Source: Lactobacillus sp. 0.1XD8-4 (lineage in GTDB: Bacteria > Bacillota > Bacilli > Lactobacillales > Lactobacillaceae). From it: DNA of 41,126 nucleotides. The stretch lies in assembly GCF_009663775.1 (NCBI RefSeq), contig NZ_RDBR01000018.1, positions 1 to 41,126 on the forward strand, in the 5' to 3' direction. Made by a program: the position numbers and the translations under genes. Of the stretch, positions 17,344 through 25,922 are shown one piece after another; position 1 is the first letter of the stretch, and every line of letters begins with the position of its first letter. The notes under the pieces are model-generated. The model did no database searches and had not been told where the DNA came from. It was given only the letters and a program-made list of their open reading frames with translations.

Positions 17344-18372
17344 TTAAATTTTCATGCGATCAAACATCAACCCCGGCACAGCATTCAAGTCCAGCCCGGC
17401 CCGGTCGCCATGGCAGTAATTAACATACCCAGCCGCCCCAATCATCGCGGCATTATCACCACACAGCTTAAGCGGGGCTTGGAGCATGGTTACCTCAGGG
17501 TGGAATTTTGCCATATCATGGTCAAGACGGGCCCGCAACCCGTGATTAGCAGCCACGCCCCCTGCTAAAATCAATTGCTTTACCGGATACCGGTCCAAGG
17601 CCCGCATCGTCTTTTCGGCTAAAACATCGACAACACTTTGCTGAAAACTAGCAGCCAAGTCCTCCTTATTGAGTTCTTCACCGCGTTGGTCTGCATTATG
17701 GACCGTGTTGATAAAGGCACTCTTAAGGCCGCTAAAACTAAAATCATAGTTAGCCTCTTTTTCCATTGCCCGTGGGAAATGGAAGCTATCCTCACCTTTA
17801 GCTGCCCACTCATCAATCGTTTTTCCCGCTGGATAATTAACGCCGAGGACCCGGCCAATCTTATCGTAGGCTTCTCCTGCCGCGTCATCACGGGTTTCGC
17901 CAATAATTTGGTATTCATGCTCTGTTGGCATATAGACTAACTCTGTATGACCGCCAGATACTAATAATGCCATCTGGGGATATTTGAATTCATCCACAAA
18001 ACGCGCGGCATAAATGTGACCAGCCATGTGGTTAACTGGTACTAGGGGCAGGCCATGAACCCAGGCAATCGTCTTGGCTGCTGTCACCCCGATCAATAAT
18101 GAACCAACTAAGCCCGGCCCATAAGTAACCGCCACCGCTGTAATGTCATTGTAGCTGACACCAGCCTGAGCTAGTGCCTCGTTAGTACACTTTGTTATCT
18201 GTTCAATGTGGTGCCGGCTGGCAACTTCAGGAACAACGCCCCCAAACCGCTGGTGGCTATCAATCTGCGTAGCAACAATATTTGAAAGGATTTTGTGACC
18301 GTCTTCAATCACGGCAACACTTGTTTCATCACAGCTCGATTCAAACGCTAATATTAATGTGCGCTCTGTCAT
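17344..18372 (-). CDS. tsaD: tRNA N6-adenosine threonylcarbamoyltransferase TsaD
   Basis: This 342-residue enzyme transfers threonylcarbamoyl to A37 of tRNAs that read ANN codons. The ASKHA-fold motifs are [14 protein letters not shown] near the N-terminus, the metal-binding HMAGHIYAA (about 111-118), [11 protein letters not shown] and [14 protein letters not shown]. It works with TsaB, encoded two genes upstream, and with TsaE and TsaC, which are not in this window. The ATG at 18372 follows GAGGAGAAG by about 11 nt. The order tsaB-rimI-tsaD matches B. subtilis ydiC-ydiD-ydiE. Confidence 0.98.
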   Translation of the reverse strand: MTERTLILAFESSCDETSVAVIEDGHKILSNIVATQIDSHQRFGGVVPEVASRHHIEQITKCTNEALAQAGVSYNDITAVAVTYGPGLVGSLLIGVTAAKTIAWVHGLPLVPVNHMAGHIYAARFVDEFKYPQMALLVSGGHTELVYMPTEHEYQIIGETRDDAAGEAYDKIGRVLGVNYPAGKTIDEWAAKGEDSFHFPRAMEKEANYDFSFSGLKSAFINTVHNADQRGEELNKEDLAASFQQSVVDVLAEKTMRALDRYPVKQLILAGGVAANHGLRARLDHDMAKFHPEVTMLQAPLKLCGDNAAMIGAAGYVNYCHGDRAGLDLNAVPGLMFDRMKI

Positions 18373-18390
18373 AATAAAATAACTTCTCCT

Positions 18391-18945
18391 CTACCTAAGT
18401 AAATTTGCTTGCATATCAACCGCATCCTCGTGGTCATCAAGGTAGTAACGGGGCTTGATATGCTGATCACGAAAACCTAAACTCGCATATAATTTTCGCG
18501 CTGAAACATTATGAACCCGCACTTCTAAGCTCATTGAATGGAGCTTTAAGTGACGGGCATAATTTTTAAAAGTTGAAATCAAATAGGTACCAATTCCCTT
18601 GCGCTGGTAACTTGGCGTTATCCCAATATTCGTAATGTGGAGGTCATAATGGTACCAATCAACAGCTGTCCCGATGAAGCCCACAATCTGCTGGTCATCT
18701 TCAACTACCAAATAAAGGCGGTCATGAGGACGTTGCAATTCAATCTGAAAGGCCGCGTAACTCCACGGGGCCTTACCGTAAATCCGTTCTTCAATTTCTA
18801 CTAATGTTTGAATGTCTTGGTCACAAGCCATGCGGACGACATATTGGTGCCCCGAGATCATTACAACACGGCGGGTAAAATCAAGCGTCGGGCGTTTTGT
18901 CGGGGTAGTCGTATTGACCAGCCATTCTTTAAACTTCTCGAACAT
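18391..18945 (-). CDS. rimI: RimI-type N-acetyltransferase
   Basis: This 184-residue GNAT protein is named for ribosomal-protein S18 alanine N-acetyltransferase. The acetyl-CoA loop is YQRKGIGTYLI, with preceding strand LHITNIGITP and following VRVHNVSARKLYASLGF, all typical of RimI. About 30 extra N-terminal residues (MFEKFKEWLVNTTTPTKRP) precede the fold. The reading frame is open back to 19065, but I start at the ATG at 18945, which overlaps the tsaB end by 17 nt. GGAG is rather far upstream, so translation is probably coupled to tsaB. An internal ATG about 28 codons in is the alternative. Acetylation target is assumed from family and synteny. Confidence 0.85.
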   Translation of the reverse strand: MFEKFKEWLVNTTTPTKRPTLDFTRRVVMISGHQYVVRMACDQDIQTLVEIEERIYGKAPWSYAAFQIELQRPHDRLYLVVEDDQQIVGFIGTAVDWYHYDLHITNIGITPSYQRKGIGTYLISTFKNYARHLKLHSMSLEVRVHNVSARKLYASLGFRDQHIKPRYYLDDHEDAVDMQANLLR

Positions 18946-19654
18946 AATTTTTTCTTGTTTCTCCAGGATGAAGCTTTTGCCAGTTTGCCTCTGCTTCAGT
19001 AATCCGCAGGTAATGAGGGACAAAGGGGTCAATCTCTTTGACCGGAGCCTGCTGTTCACCAGCAAGTGCTAATTGATAAGTCGATGGGATGCTATAAGAC
19101 GATGGTAATAAGGTCACGTTAGCCGGCAGCTGATCATACTTTGCCCGAATCTTATCTGTCATTTGACCGACTAGTACAACCGGCTGGTCCAACTTAGCTA
19201 ACTGGTCTAACAAAACGTCAGCGCCAAGGTGTTGATCCGCGATCCGGCTTACTAAGGTCCCCTCTTCCCATTGGTACGCACCCGCGAAAACATTTCCGCG
19301 ACGGGCATCAAAAAACGGTACGATAATGGCTGGTGAGGTCGGCACCACATTCCGGGCTAAGACGGCTAGACTTGAAATGCCAACTAAATCAATCTTTTCC
19401 GTATCTGCTAAAACCTTCGCGGTCGTTACTGCAATCCGCACCCCCGTGTAGGATCCCGGTCCCTGGGCAACGACAACCCGGTCAAGATCAGTCGGCTGCC
19501 ATTGAACTAATTCAAATAACTTACTAATTGCTGGCATCAGGTAAATACTGTGATTACGAACCATGTTCAAGGTCGTCGTTGCCAGTAACTGCTCATCTTC
19601 AACTAAGGCCACGCTCATCGGGTGGTTGGATGTATCGATGGCAAGTATCTTCAT
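18929..19654 (-). CDS. tsaB: tRNA threonylcarbamoyladenosine biosynthesis protein TsaB
   Basis: This 242-residue ASKHA-fold protein is the TsaD partner in t6A synthesis. It begins MKILAIDTSNHPMSVALVED and contains VVAQGPGSYTGVRIAVTTAK (about 66-85) and PFFDARRGNVFAGAY, all TsaB signatures. The ATG at 19654 follows AAAGGA by 9 nt; an in-frame TTG at 19672 includes that site and is rejected. It is the first gene of tsaB-rimI-tsaD. TsaB lacks catalytic ability of its own and acts as a scaffold for TsaD. Confidence 0.96.
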   Translation of the reverse strand: MKILAIDTSNHPMSVALVEDEQLLATTTLNMVRNHSIYLMPAISKLFELVQWQPTDLDRVVVAQGPGSYTGVRIAVTTAKVLADTEKIDLVGISSLAVLARNVVPTSPAIIVPFFDARRGNVFAGAYQWEEGTLVSRIADQHLGADVLLDQLAKLDQPVVLVGQMTDKIRAKYDQLPANVTLLPSSYSIPSTYQLALAGEQQAPVKEIDPFVPHYLRITEAEANWQKLHPGETRKNYVREV

Positions 19655-19780
19655 TTTTATCAATCCTTTCAATCATCTTACATCTTATCACAACCGCTCC
19701 CGTTTGACCGCCTTTTAAGGCTAATCTCTGTAGTTAATAACCGAAACAAGGCAATCTCCCCGTCCTTGCAAGCAAAAAGA

Positions 19781-19815
19781 GGACTCGAGCATTCATTTTC
19801 TGAACACTAGAGTCC
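19781..19815 (-). terminator. galE terminator
   Basis: On the minus strand GGACTCTAG...CTCGAGTCC forms the hairpin, followed by TCTTTTTGC. It lies about 100 nt past the galE stop. Confidence 0.7.
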
Positions 19816-19822
19816 CGTTGTG

Positions 19823-19874
19823 TACTGTATTGCAGTATTTTATCTTGCTATCGTTCGTTAACGGACTAAGATAA
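19823..19874 (-). other. Two extra hairpins in the galE 3' untranslated region
   Basis: TTATCTT/AAGATAA (19840-19874, with CGTTAACG inside the loop) and TACTG/CAGTA (19823-19837) precede the galE terminator. The message therefore ends in three consecutive hairpins. Function is not evident. Confidence 0.4.
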
Positions 19875-19915
19875 AAACTAAATTTTCTCTTAGCCCCTAG
19901 TTAAATCATTTTTAA

Positions 19916-20911
19916 TTAATCACGATCATCATAACCCTTTGGGTGGGTAGAATGCCACTTCCAGGCAGTTGCGATAATATCATGAACATCATCATACTTA
20001 GGGTTCCAGCCAAGAATGTTGCGAGCCTTATCACTAGCCGCAACTAATGAGTCGGGGTCCCCTGGACGGCGTGGTGCCATCTTAGCAGGAATTGGTTCAC
20101 CAGTAACTTCACGGGCCGCTTCAAGCATTTGCTTGTTAGAGAAACCAGTCGATGAACCAAGGTTAAAGGCGTTACTCTTGTTACCTTCTTTTAAGTACTT
20201 GATTGCCAGAATGTGCGCATCTGCTAAGTCCATAACATGAACATAGTCACGGACATTCGTTCCGTCTGGCGTGTTGTAGTCATCACCAAAGATGCTTAAT
20301 TCATCCCGCTTGCCTTGCGCCACTTGTAAGATGATTGGTACTAAGTGCGTTTCTGGACCGTGATCTTCACCAATTGTTCCGTCTGGAGCAGCCCCAGCAA
20401 CGTTGAAGTAACGAAGGGCGACAAACTTAATCCCGTAAGCCTTATCTGCCCATGCCATCATTTCTTCCATCATGAGCTTACTTAAACCATATGGGTTAAT
20501 TGGCTTTTGCGGGTCCGTTTCCTTAATTGGCATATGTTCAGGAACACCATAAGTAGCAGCCGTTGAACTGAAGACAATGTACTTAATATCATGATCATGC
20601 ATTGCTTCAAGCAAGGTAATCATTCCACCAGTATTGTTATCAAAGTACTTCAATGGCTTACTCATTGATTCTGGAACAATTGAGAAAGCAGCAAAGTGAA
20701 CAACTGCGGTAATATCTTCATTATCAAAAATCTTGTCTAGGAATTGACGATCGCGAATGTCGCCTTCATAGAATTTCGCCTTAGGATTAATCGCGTCACG
20801 GTGCCCCGTTGATAAATTATCAGCAACCACTACATCTTCACCGTGTTCGATAAGGTCTTTTACCATGTGGGAACCGATGTATCCGGCACCACCAGCAACT
20901 AAAATTGACAT
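19916..20911 (-). CDS. galE: UDP-glucose 4-epimerase
   Basis: This 331-residue NAD+-dependent enzyme interconverts UDP-glucose and UDP-galactose for the Leloir pathway and for cell-surface polysaccharides. The NAD motif is [12 protein letters not shown] (4-15), and the active-site pair is Y141/K145 in NPYGLSK, with FSSTAATYG before it. [10 protein letters not shown] and the C-terminal [10 protein letters not shown] are typical. The ATG at 20911 follows AAGGAGGAAACAAG; an in-frame GTG/TTG extension upstream overlaps this site. It is monocistronic and away from galKT, suggesting a role in UDP-galactose supply. Its promoter lacks a -35 and carries three phased repeats. Confidence 0.97.
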   Translation of the reverse strand: MSILVAGGAGYIGSHMVKDLIEHGEDVVVADNLSTGHRDAINPKAKFYEGDIRDRQFLDKIFDNEDITAVVHFAAFSIVPESMSKPLKYFDNNTGGMITLLEAMHDHDIKYIVFSSTAATYGVPEHMPIKETDPQKPINPYGLSKLMMEEMMAWADKAYGIKFVALRYFNVAGAAPDGTIGEDHGPETHLVPIILQVAQGKRDELSIFGDDYNTPDGTNVRDYVHVMDLADAHILAIKYLKEGNKSNAFNLGSSTGFSNKQMLEAAREVTGEPIPAKMAPRRPGDPDSLVAASDKARNILGWNPKYDDVHDIIATAWKWHSTHPKGYDDRD

Positions 20912-20949
20912 CTTGTTTCCTCCTTGATCCAACTAAAGCTTTCATAGTG

Positions 20950-20955
20950 ATTGTA
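20950..20955 (-). promoter_or_regulatory. galE promoter -10 (extended), no recognisable -35
   Basis: TGCTACAAT on the minus strand gives an extended -10 (TACAAT). The bases 16-18 bp upstream are A/T rich but do not resemble TTGACA. The repeat array follows immediately upstream, so activator dependence is possible. Confidence 0.55.
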
Positions 20956-20978
20956 GCACAGTTTCACGATTGAAAATT

Positions 20979-21005
20979 AGTAAAATTTAGTAAAAATAAG
21001 TAAAA
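20979..21005 (-). repeat. Three direct repeats TTTTACT at exact 10-bp period upstream of galE
   Basis: Plus-strand AGTAAAA occurs at 20979-20985, 20989-20995 and 20999-21005, a strict 10-bp period. Counted from the likely start they span about -36 to -62. Phased direct repeats there are the usual layout of sites for dimerising activators such as OmpR-family response regulators. A/T-richness makes chance more likely than for a mixed motif. Confidence 0.55.
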
Positions 21006-21033
21006 GTTTAATGCTGGTATTACAAGAAGGCCC

Positions 21034-22005
21034 TTACAGGGAGGTCTTGAGCTCACCAAAGTCCACCTGCTGGTCAAGGTACTTAAATAACAGTCCTTCA
21101 CGTAAGCCACTATTACTAAAACTAATCTCATTAATTGACAGCTGCCGCATCAACGAAATCAAGGGTAATAATCCGCCCACAATCACGTCTGCCCGGACTT
21201 TCGTAATTCCGCGAATCCCTGCCCGAGTTTGACGGTCAACCTCCAGCAACTGTCGCATAATCAGAAAAGCTTCTTGCGCCCGCATTGTTAAGCCGTGAAC
21301 CGGCATTACTTCATTCGGACTAAGGGCTTGCTGCCACCGATAGACCTTGGCTAAGGCTCGGTTGCACCCTCCTAAAGCAATGATCTTCGTCTGGCGCATC
21401 CGGTTAAGCCACCGTTGTTGTAACAGGACTTCATCAATCCGAACCATCGCATCAAAAAGGTCAGCAGGGTTGATTTTGTCCTCAAGGTGGTAAGTCTGCG
21501 AAATCGTGACCGACCCGATCGGAATGCTGACCGTTTCTTCTGCTTCACCGTTATTAACGGAGATGAGCTCCATACTAGCGCCACCAGTATCAATAATTAG
21601 CCCCTTATCAAGTGGCAGCGTCCGACTGACCCCGACATAGTCAAGGTAGGCCTCCCGTTCTCCGCTAATGACATGGATATCAAAGCCCGTTGTCTGGCGC
21701 ACTTTTTCTAAAAATTGACGCTGGTTTTGTGCTTGACGGACTGCTGCCGTCGCTACCGCCAAAATCGTCAAATCCTTATCACGGTAACGGTCACAAATCG
21801 CCCGAAATTCTTCTAAGGCCGCGATTGTCCGCTTCATTGGTCCTTGCTTAAGGAGCTTTTCAGGGCCGATATTGGAAGCCAAACGGACATACCTTTTCTC
21901 GTATTGAACCGTTTCATAATTTCCCGCTCCCTGAATCTTCGTTATCTTAAGCCGGACGGAATTGGAACCAAGATCAATAATTGCCAAGTGCTTTTCTTTG
22001 ACCAT
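21034..22005 (-). CDS. ppx: Exopolyphosphatase, Ppx/GppA family (intact active site)
   Basis: This 323-residue ASKHA phosphatase removes terminal phosphates from polyphosphate (or pppGpp). It keeps the key motifs: phosphate-1 DLGSNSVRL (11-19), the glutamate segment ISGEREAYLDYVG (113-125), phosphate-2 IIDTGGASMEL (138-148) and ALGGCNRAL. It lacks the C-terminal HD-type domain, as short Ppx proteins do. The ATG is 3 nt after the ppk stop, so expression is coupled. An opposed pair with polyphosphate kinase in one operon is usual in lactobacilli. The stretch after its stop has a weak hairpin without a T-run. Confidence 0.9.
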   Translation of the reverse strand: MVKEKHLAIIDLGSNSVRLKITKIQGAGNYETVQYEKRYVRLASNIGPEKLLKQGPMKRTIAALEEFRAICDRYRDKDLTILAVATAAVRQAQNQRQFLEKVRQTTGFDIHVISGEREAYLDYVGVSRTLPLDKGLIIDTGGASMELISVNNGEAEETVSIPIGSVTISQTYHLEDKINPADLFDAMVRIDEVLLQQRWLNRMRQTKIIALGGCNRALAKVYRWQQALSPNEVMPVHGLTMRAQEAFLIMRQLLEVDRQTRAGIRGITKVRADVIVGGLLPLISLMRQLSINEISFSNSGLREGLLFKYLDQQVDFGELKTSL

Positions 22006-22008
22006 TGT

Positions 22009-24249
22009 CTACTCATCCTTTCGATCATCGAGGTGGAGGTTGGAAACATGGCGGCTCAAGGTTTCAAAGACCGCCGAAAAATGCTTCTGCGCCTTTTTCT
22101 CTTTCTTTTCTTCTTTATTTAGTTTGACTGCCTGCGCAACAAAATACTCCTGCGAGTTAAACGGGGCCGCTGATCCGCGATCAATTCGCTCATAATGGTC
22201 GCCCACTAATTTGCGCGCCTTGACATTGTCTTTCCACATCATATCAAAAATATGGATTGCGTGCGCCTTGGTATCATTTTGGGTTACTGGATATAATTCC
22301 TCGACCCGCCGATTGAGGTTCCGCGTCATCATATCTGCACTGGCAAGGTAGACTTCTTCATGCCCATTGCTCTTAAAGTAATAAATTCGTGAGTGTTCAA
22401 GGAACCGGCCAACAATCGAGTGGACTTCGATGTTGCCGTGAAGTTCCGGTAAATCATTCCGTAAACAGGTAATTCCCCGAATTAGCAGCTCAACTTTGAC
22501 CCCGTTAGCTGCCGCGTCGTATAACCGGGCAATAATTTGCTTATCAGATAATGAGTTCATCTTCATCCGGATTAAAGCCGGATTACCGTTCTTGGCGTTT
22601 TCAATCTGCTCATCAATTTTAGCATTGATAAAACTCCGAATCCCATCGGGCGAGACCCGCAGTTCATTAAAGTAGGCTGGCCGGGCAAATCCCGAAAGCA
22701 TATTAAATAAGTTGGTCATGTCAATCCCCAGTTCATGGTCACAGGTAAATAACCCCATGTCGGTATAGAAGTGGGCTGTTACATCATTATAGTTTCCAGT
22801 CCCGAGGTGCATGTACCGTCGTAAGCCATCTTCATCGCGCCGAATAACCAATGCAACCTTACAGTGGGTCTTCAAGCCGACTAACCCGTAGATAACGTGG
22901 CAGCCCATCTGCTCCAGCCGTTGAGCCCAGCGGACATTATTCTGCTCATCAAACCGAGCCTTAACTTCAACTAGGACGGTCACTTGCTTCCCTTGTTGCG
23001 CCGCCATTCCCAGATACTTAATAATTGGCGAATTACCAGAAACCCGGTATAAGGTCATCTTAATCGCCAAGACGTCCGGATCAACCGCTGCCTGATGGAT
23101 AAAGTTAACTACCGCTTGAAAATTATCATAAGGATGCTGCATCAGGTAGTCTTTTTGGCGGATCGCGGTAAAAATATTATGCTCCATATCTAAGGCCGGG
23201 TCTAAGTACGGCTTGTATGGCGGGAAGCGTAAATCGTCATGACCATCAACCATTCCCGCTAGTTTTTTCAAAAATGTCAAATCAACCGGACCGTCCACTT
23301 CATAGAGGGACCGCTCACTAACATGCAGGTTATCGATTAATTGCTCCTTTAGCCAGTCGTCAATTGACCGTGGAACTTCTAACCGCATGACGCGGCCGTG
23401 TTCCCGTTCACGAAGCTGGTGTTTCACCGCCCGTAATAGGTCAGAAGTATCCTCTTCGGCAACGTCCAGATCCATATCCCGCATTACTCGGTAGGAAGCG
23501 GTGGCAAGAATCTCGTAACCGGGAAAGAGGGCGCTAAGAAATTCCGTAATAATTTCATCAATCAAGATAAAATTATTTTCCCCCGGCAGGCGGACCAGCC
23601 GCTTATAAATCTCTGGTACCCGCACGGTCGCAAACTTAATATCCGCTTCCTGCCGGTCATCATGCGGCTCTGTCTGGCGCCGATGGACTTCCTGATCGCC
23701 TTCTAGGATTTCTTCTTGTCGCTGGGTAGTTGGTCTTATTCGCCGCCGTAATTGGATGGCGATATTCAACGAATTATTTGAGATAAAGGGAAATGGTCGC
23801 GAGGCATCATCAGCCATCGGCGTAAGAACCGGCATTAATTCATCATTGAAATACCGTCGAATAAATTCATACTGCTTTTCGTTTAATTGCCGAATGTGCA
23901 GAATCTGAATATTATTTTCCGCTAGCTCGGGGATGATCTGCTGGTTATAGACCTCATAGCGTTGTCTGACCATCCGGTGTTCTTTTTCGTTCACCGCATC
24001 GAGCTGTTCTTCAGGCGTTAATCCAGAAGCATCAGTCGTTGTTACTTTAGCGGCTGCTAATTTATGAAGGGAAGCGACCCGCACCATGAAGAATTCATCA
24101 ACGTTACTCTGGGTAATCCCTAAAAAGTTAGCCCGTTCAAGCAAGGGATTCGCCGCGTCCGTTGCTTCGCCTAAGACGCGGCCGTTAAAATCGATCCAGC
24201 TCAACTCACGGTTAACATAATTTTGTGGTTTGTAAAAATCCTTATACAT
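22009..24249 (-). CDS. ppk: Polyphosphate kinase 1
   Basis: This 746-residue enzyme makes inorganic polyphosphate reversibly from ATP. It opens with YVNRELSWIDFNGRVL and SNVDEFFMVRVA. The two histidines used in catalysis are both present with family spacing: H462 (GLKTHCK, phospho-histidine) and H481 (MHLGTGNYN). IKMTLYRVSGNSPII and VEVKARFDEQNNVRWA flank them. A charged, low-complexity stretch (about residues 171-204, rich in R, Q, E, D, H) interrupts the region where others read LR...FARVxVP, making this protein longer than typical relatives. The ATG lies 1 nt after the preceding stop. Confidence 0.97.
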   Translation of the reverse strand: MYKDFYKPQNYVNRELSWIDFNGRVLGEATDAANPLLERANFLGITQSNVDEFFMVRVASLHKLAAAKVTTTDASGLTPEEQLDAVNEKEHRMVRQRYEVYNQQIIPELAENNIQILHIRQLNEKQYEFIRRYFNDELMPVLTPMADDASRPFPFISNNSLNIAIQLRRRIRPTTQRQEEILEGDQEVHRRQTEPHDDRQEADIKFATVRVPEIYKRLVRLPGENNFILIDEIITEFLSALFPGYEILATASYRVMRDMDLDVAEEDTSDLLRAVKHQLREREHGRVMRLEVPRSIDDWLKEQLIDNLHVSERSLYEVDGPVDLTFLKKLAGMVDGHDDLRFPPYKPYLDPALDMEHNIFTAIRQKDYLMQHPYDNFQAVVNFIHQAAVDPDVLAIKMTLYRVSGNSPIIKYLGMAAQQGKQVTVLVEVKARFDEQNNVRWAQRLEQMGCHVIYGLVGLKTHCKVALVIRRDEDGLRRYMHLGTGNYNDVTAHFYTDMGLFTCDHELGIDMTNLFNMLSGFARPAYFNELRVSPDGIRSFINAKIDEQIENAKNGNPALIRMKMNSLSDKQIIARLYDAAANGVKVELLIRGITCLRNDLPELHGNIEVHSIVGRFLEHSRIYYFKSNGHEEVYLASADMMTRNLNRRVEELYPVTQNDTKAHAIHIFDMMWKDNVKARKLVGDHYERIDRGSAAPFNSQEYFVAQAVKLNKEEKKEKKAQKHFSAVFETLSRHVSNLHLDDRKDE

Positions 24250-24250
24250 G

Positions 24251-25765
24251 TTAATGATTACTCCTCTCAGTCAGCACTGGTTGAATGCCATATACATCCC
24301 TAAATAACTGCGACTTTTGGCTAAATGACCATTTCTCTAAGACGAGGTCATCGTTAGCCGTGGCCTTGATAATCAAACGGTCATCCCCCACCAGTGTCAG
24401 CTTAATATTTGAAATCTTTTGCAAACGTGAATCATCCAACGCATCGACAAGCCGTAAAATCGCGGCCAGCTTAGCCACCGGCATCTGAATATCATTATCG
24501 AGGTGGCGGTAATGGGCCTGGCTAATATCTGGCGATTCGGCACTATGGTAGCGGGCAACCTCCGCAATAATCCGGTTATCCTTATCAGACAGGCCAATCA
24601 AGGGCGTTGCTTCCATAATGTAGGCCGAATGACGGTAATGGCCCCGCTGGTTAATAAAGTTGCCAATATCGTCAATCCGACTGGCTATCTCTAACAGCAA
24701 GCGCTCATGCTGGCCAAGGCGGTGAATCGGTCGTAACTGGTCAAATAATTGCAATGAAAATTGGGTCACAAAATCACGGTGGGCCGAGTCAACCCCGTAC
24801 CGTTCCGAAATATTATCCGCCGCCGTCCTAATCATCCTATTGATCTGTCGCCGCGTCTGGTCATTGTTGACCCCGATACCATGGGAAATCCCATCCATCG
24901 TTGAAATATCAGTTACGTACAAGCCCGCTGGTTGGATTAAGCGTACAGTCCGAGCGGTTACCAAGTAATTAGGCAGGAGCAATTCAAACTGCTGGTCATC
25001 AATTTGAATATTTTTCACCAGCCCGTCCTTCGCCGGTGTCAAGATCTTTTGGTAATCATCATGGAATTCGGCCAGCGGTACTTCCGCAATCTGCTGACCA
25101 TGGGGCAAAAAGAGCTTATTAAGGGCTAGCGCGTTTTGGACCATCATCACCGTGTGCTTTTTCTTCGTTAGCTCAGGCGTCAAGTATTCCAATTTGCTGC
25201 TGATATAGTCCTGAATGATCTCGGTCGGGTTAGTCGCCGTCTTCCGCAAGCGGCTAACAAGGTGGCTGATCTTCGCATTGCCTAAGTCAATATCCCATGC
25301 CCGCTCAAAGCTCCCGTGATGGAAATAGGCCAGCGTCGTAGAACTCAGACCAATGCTAAGGAGATACATATTATGCCTGCTCAGCTTGTCGAACTCCGGC
25401 AAGAGGGTCAGTAAGTAGCTCATTGACTGGGCCATTAACTGGTTGTTGTTGAGCCACTCGATTTGCAAACCGGTCCGCACTTCTAGCTGGTCAGTAACAT
25501 ACCGGGCAGTTACCGGATCGAGGTCTTCGAAATCCCCGTAAAATTTAACCGGACTAGCCTGATAATCCTTAATAACCTGTTTAAATCCTTCGATGTTACT
25601 AACAATCGCCGCCATATTTTCCGAATAATTAGCAACCTTTGCTTTACCAATATTTAAGAGGCCTGATCGAACATTGTTTACCACCGTTAATGTTGGTATT
25701 TCGACAATTCGCAAGCTTACTTGATCAGGCTCCAAGTAAATTATCGCCGTCAATGATCTTTTCAC
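24251..25765 (-). CDS. Ppx/GppA-HD-like protein with degenerate motifs, probably non-catalytic
   Basis: This 504-residue protein has the two-part layout of long Ppx/GppA enzymes: an ASKHA part to about residue 300, then an HD-like helical domain (about 305-490). Compared with the neighbouring Ppx, phosphate-1 DLGSNSVRL is replaced by LEPDQVSLR (11-19), the glutamate segment by NNNQLMAQSMSY (107-118), and phosphate-2 DTGGAS by SIGLSS (137-142). In the HD-like domain the expected HD/HE doublet reads DD in SRIDDIGNFI, although RHSAYIM and RYH remain. I therefore infer a regulatory or structural role in polyphosphate metabolism. GTG start behind GAGGAG. First gene of the operon with ppk and ppx. 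Confidence 0.8.
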   Translation of the reverse strand: MKRSLTAIIYLEPDQVSLRIVEIPTLTVVNNVRSGLLNIGKAKVANYSENMAAIVSNIEGFKQVIKDYQASPVKFYGDFEDLDPVTARYVTDQLEVRTGLQIEWLNNNQLMAQSMSYLLTLLPEFDKLSRHNMYLLSIGLSSTTLAYFHHGSFERAWDIDLGNAKISHLVSRLRKTATNPTEIIQDYISSKLEYLTPELTKKKHTVMMVQNALALNKLFLPHGQQIAEVPLAEFHDDYQKILTPAKDGLVKNIQIDDQQFELLLPNYLVTARTVRLIQPAGLYVTDISTMDGISHGIGVNNDQTRRQINRMIRTAADNISERYGVDSAHRDFVTQFSLQLFDQLRPIHRLGQHERLLLEIASRIDDIGNFINQRGHYRHSAYIMEATPLIGLSDKDNRIIAEVARYHSAESPDISQAHYRHLDNDIQMPVAKLAAILRLVDALDDSRLQKISNIKLTLVGDDRLIIKATANDDLVLEKWSFSQKSQLFRDVYGIQPVLTERSNH

Positions 25766-25833
25766 GTCAACTCACTCCTCATATTTACTACTATTCATAG
25801 AATACCATCTTCCCCCGCTTGGCTCTACAAAAA

Positions 25834-25873
25834 ACGAGGCTGGTGAAAAAACTAAAGTTTTTTCCAGCCTCGT
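25834..25873 (-). terminator. Terminator of the dnaX-to-thioesterase operon
   Basis: ACGAGGCTGG/CCAGCCTCGT encloses AAAAAACT/AGTTTTTT, giving an almost continuous 18-bp stem. TTTTTTG follows on the minus strand. It ends the long housekeeping operon before the polyphosphate operon. Confidence 0.9.
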
Positions 25874-25922
25874 GGTGGTTATTTCGTGACCTGCACGCAA
25901 GTTACAAAATAATTACTATGTT

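Noticed and set aside
18946-19065. N-terminal extension of RimI
   Set aside because: The extra 40 codons overlap tsaB and do not resemble any domain; the ATG at 18945 is the likely start.
21006-21048. Hairpin AAGACC...GGGCCTT after ppx as a terminator
   Set aside because: Pairing is imperfect and no T-run follows on the minus strand, so I did not list it as a terminator.
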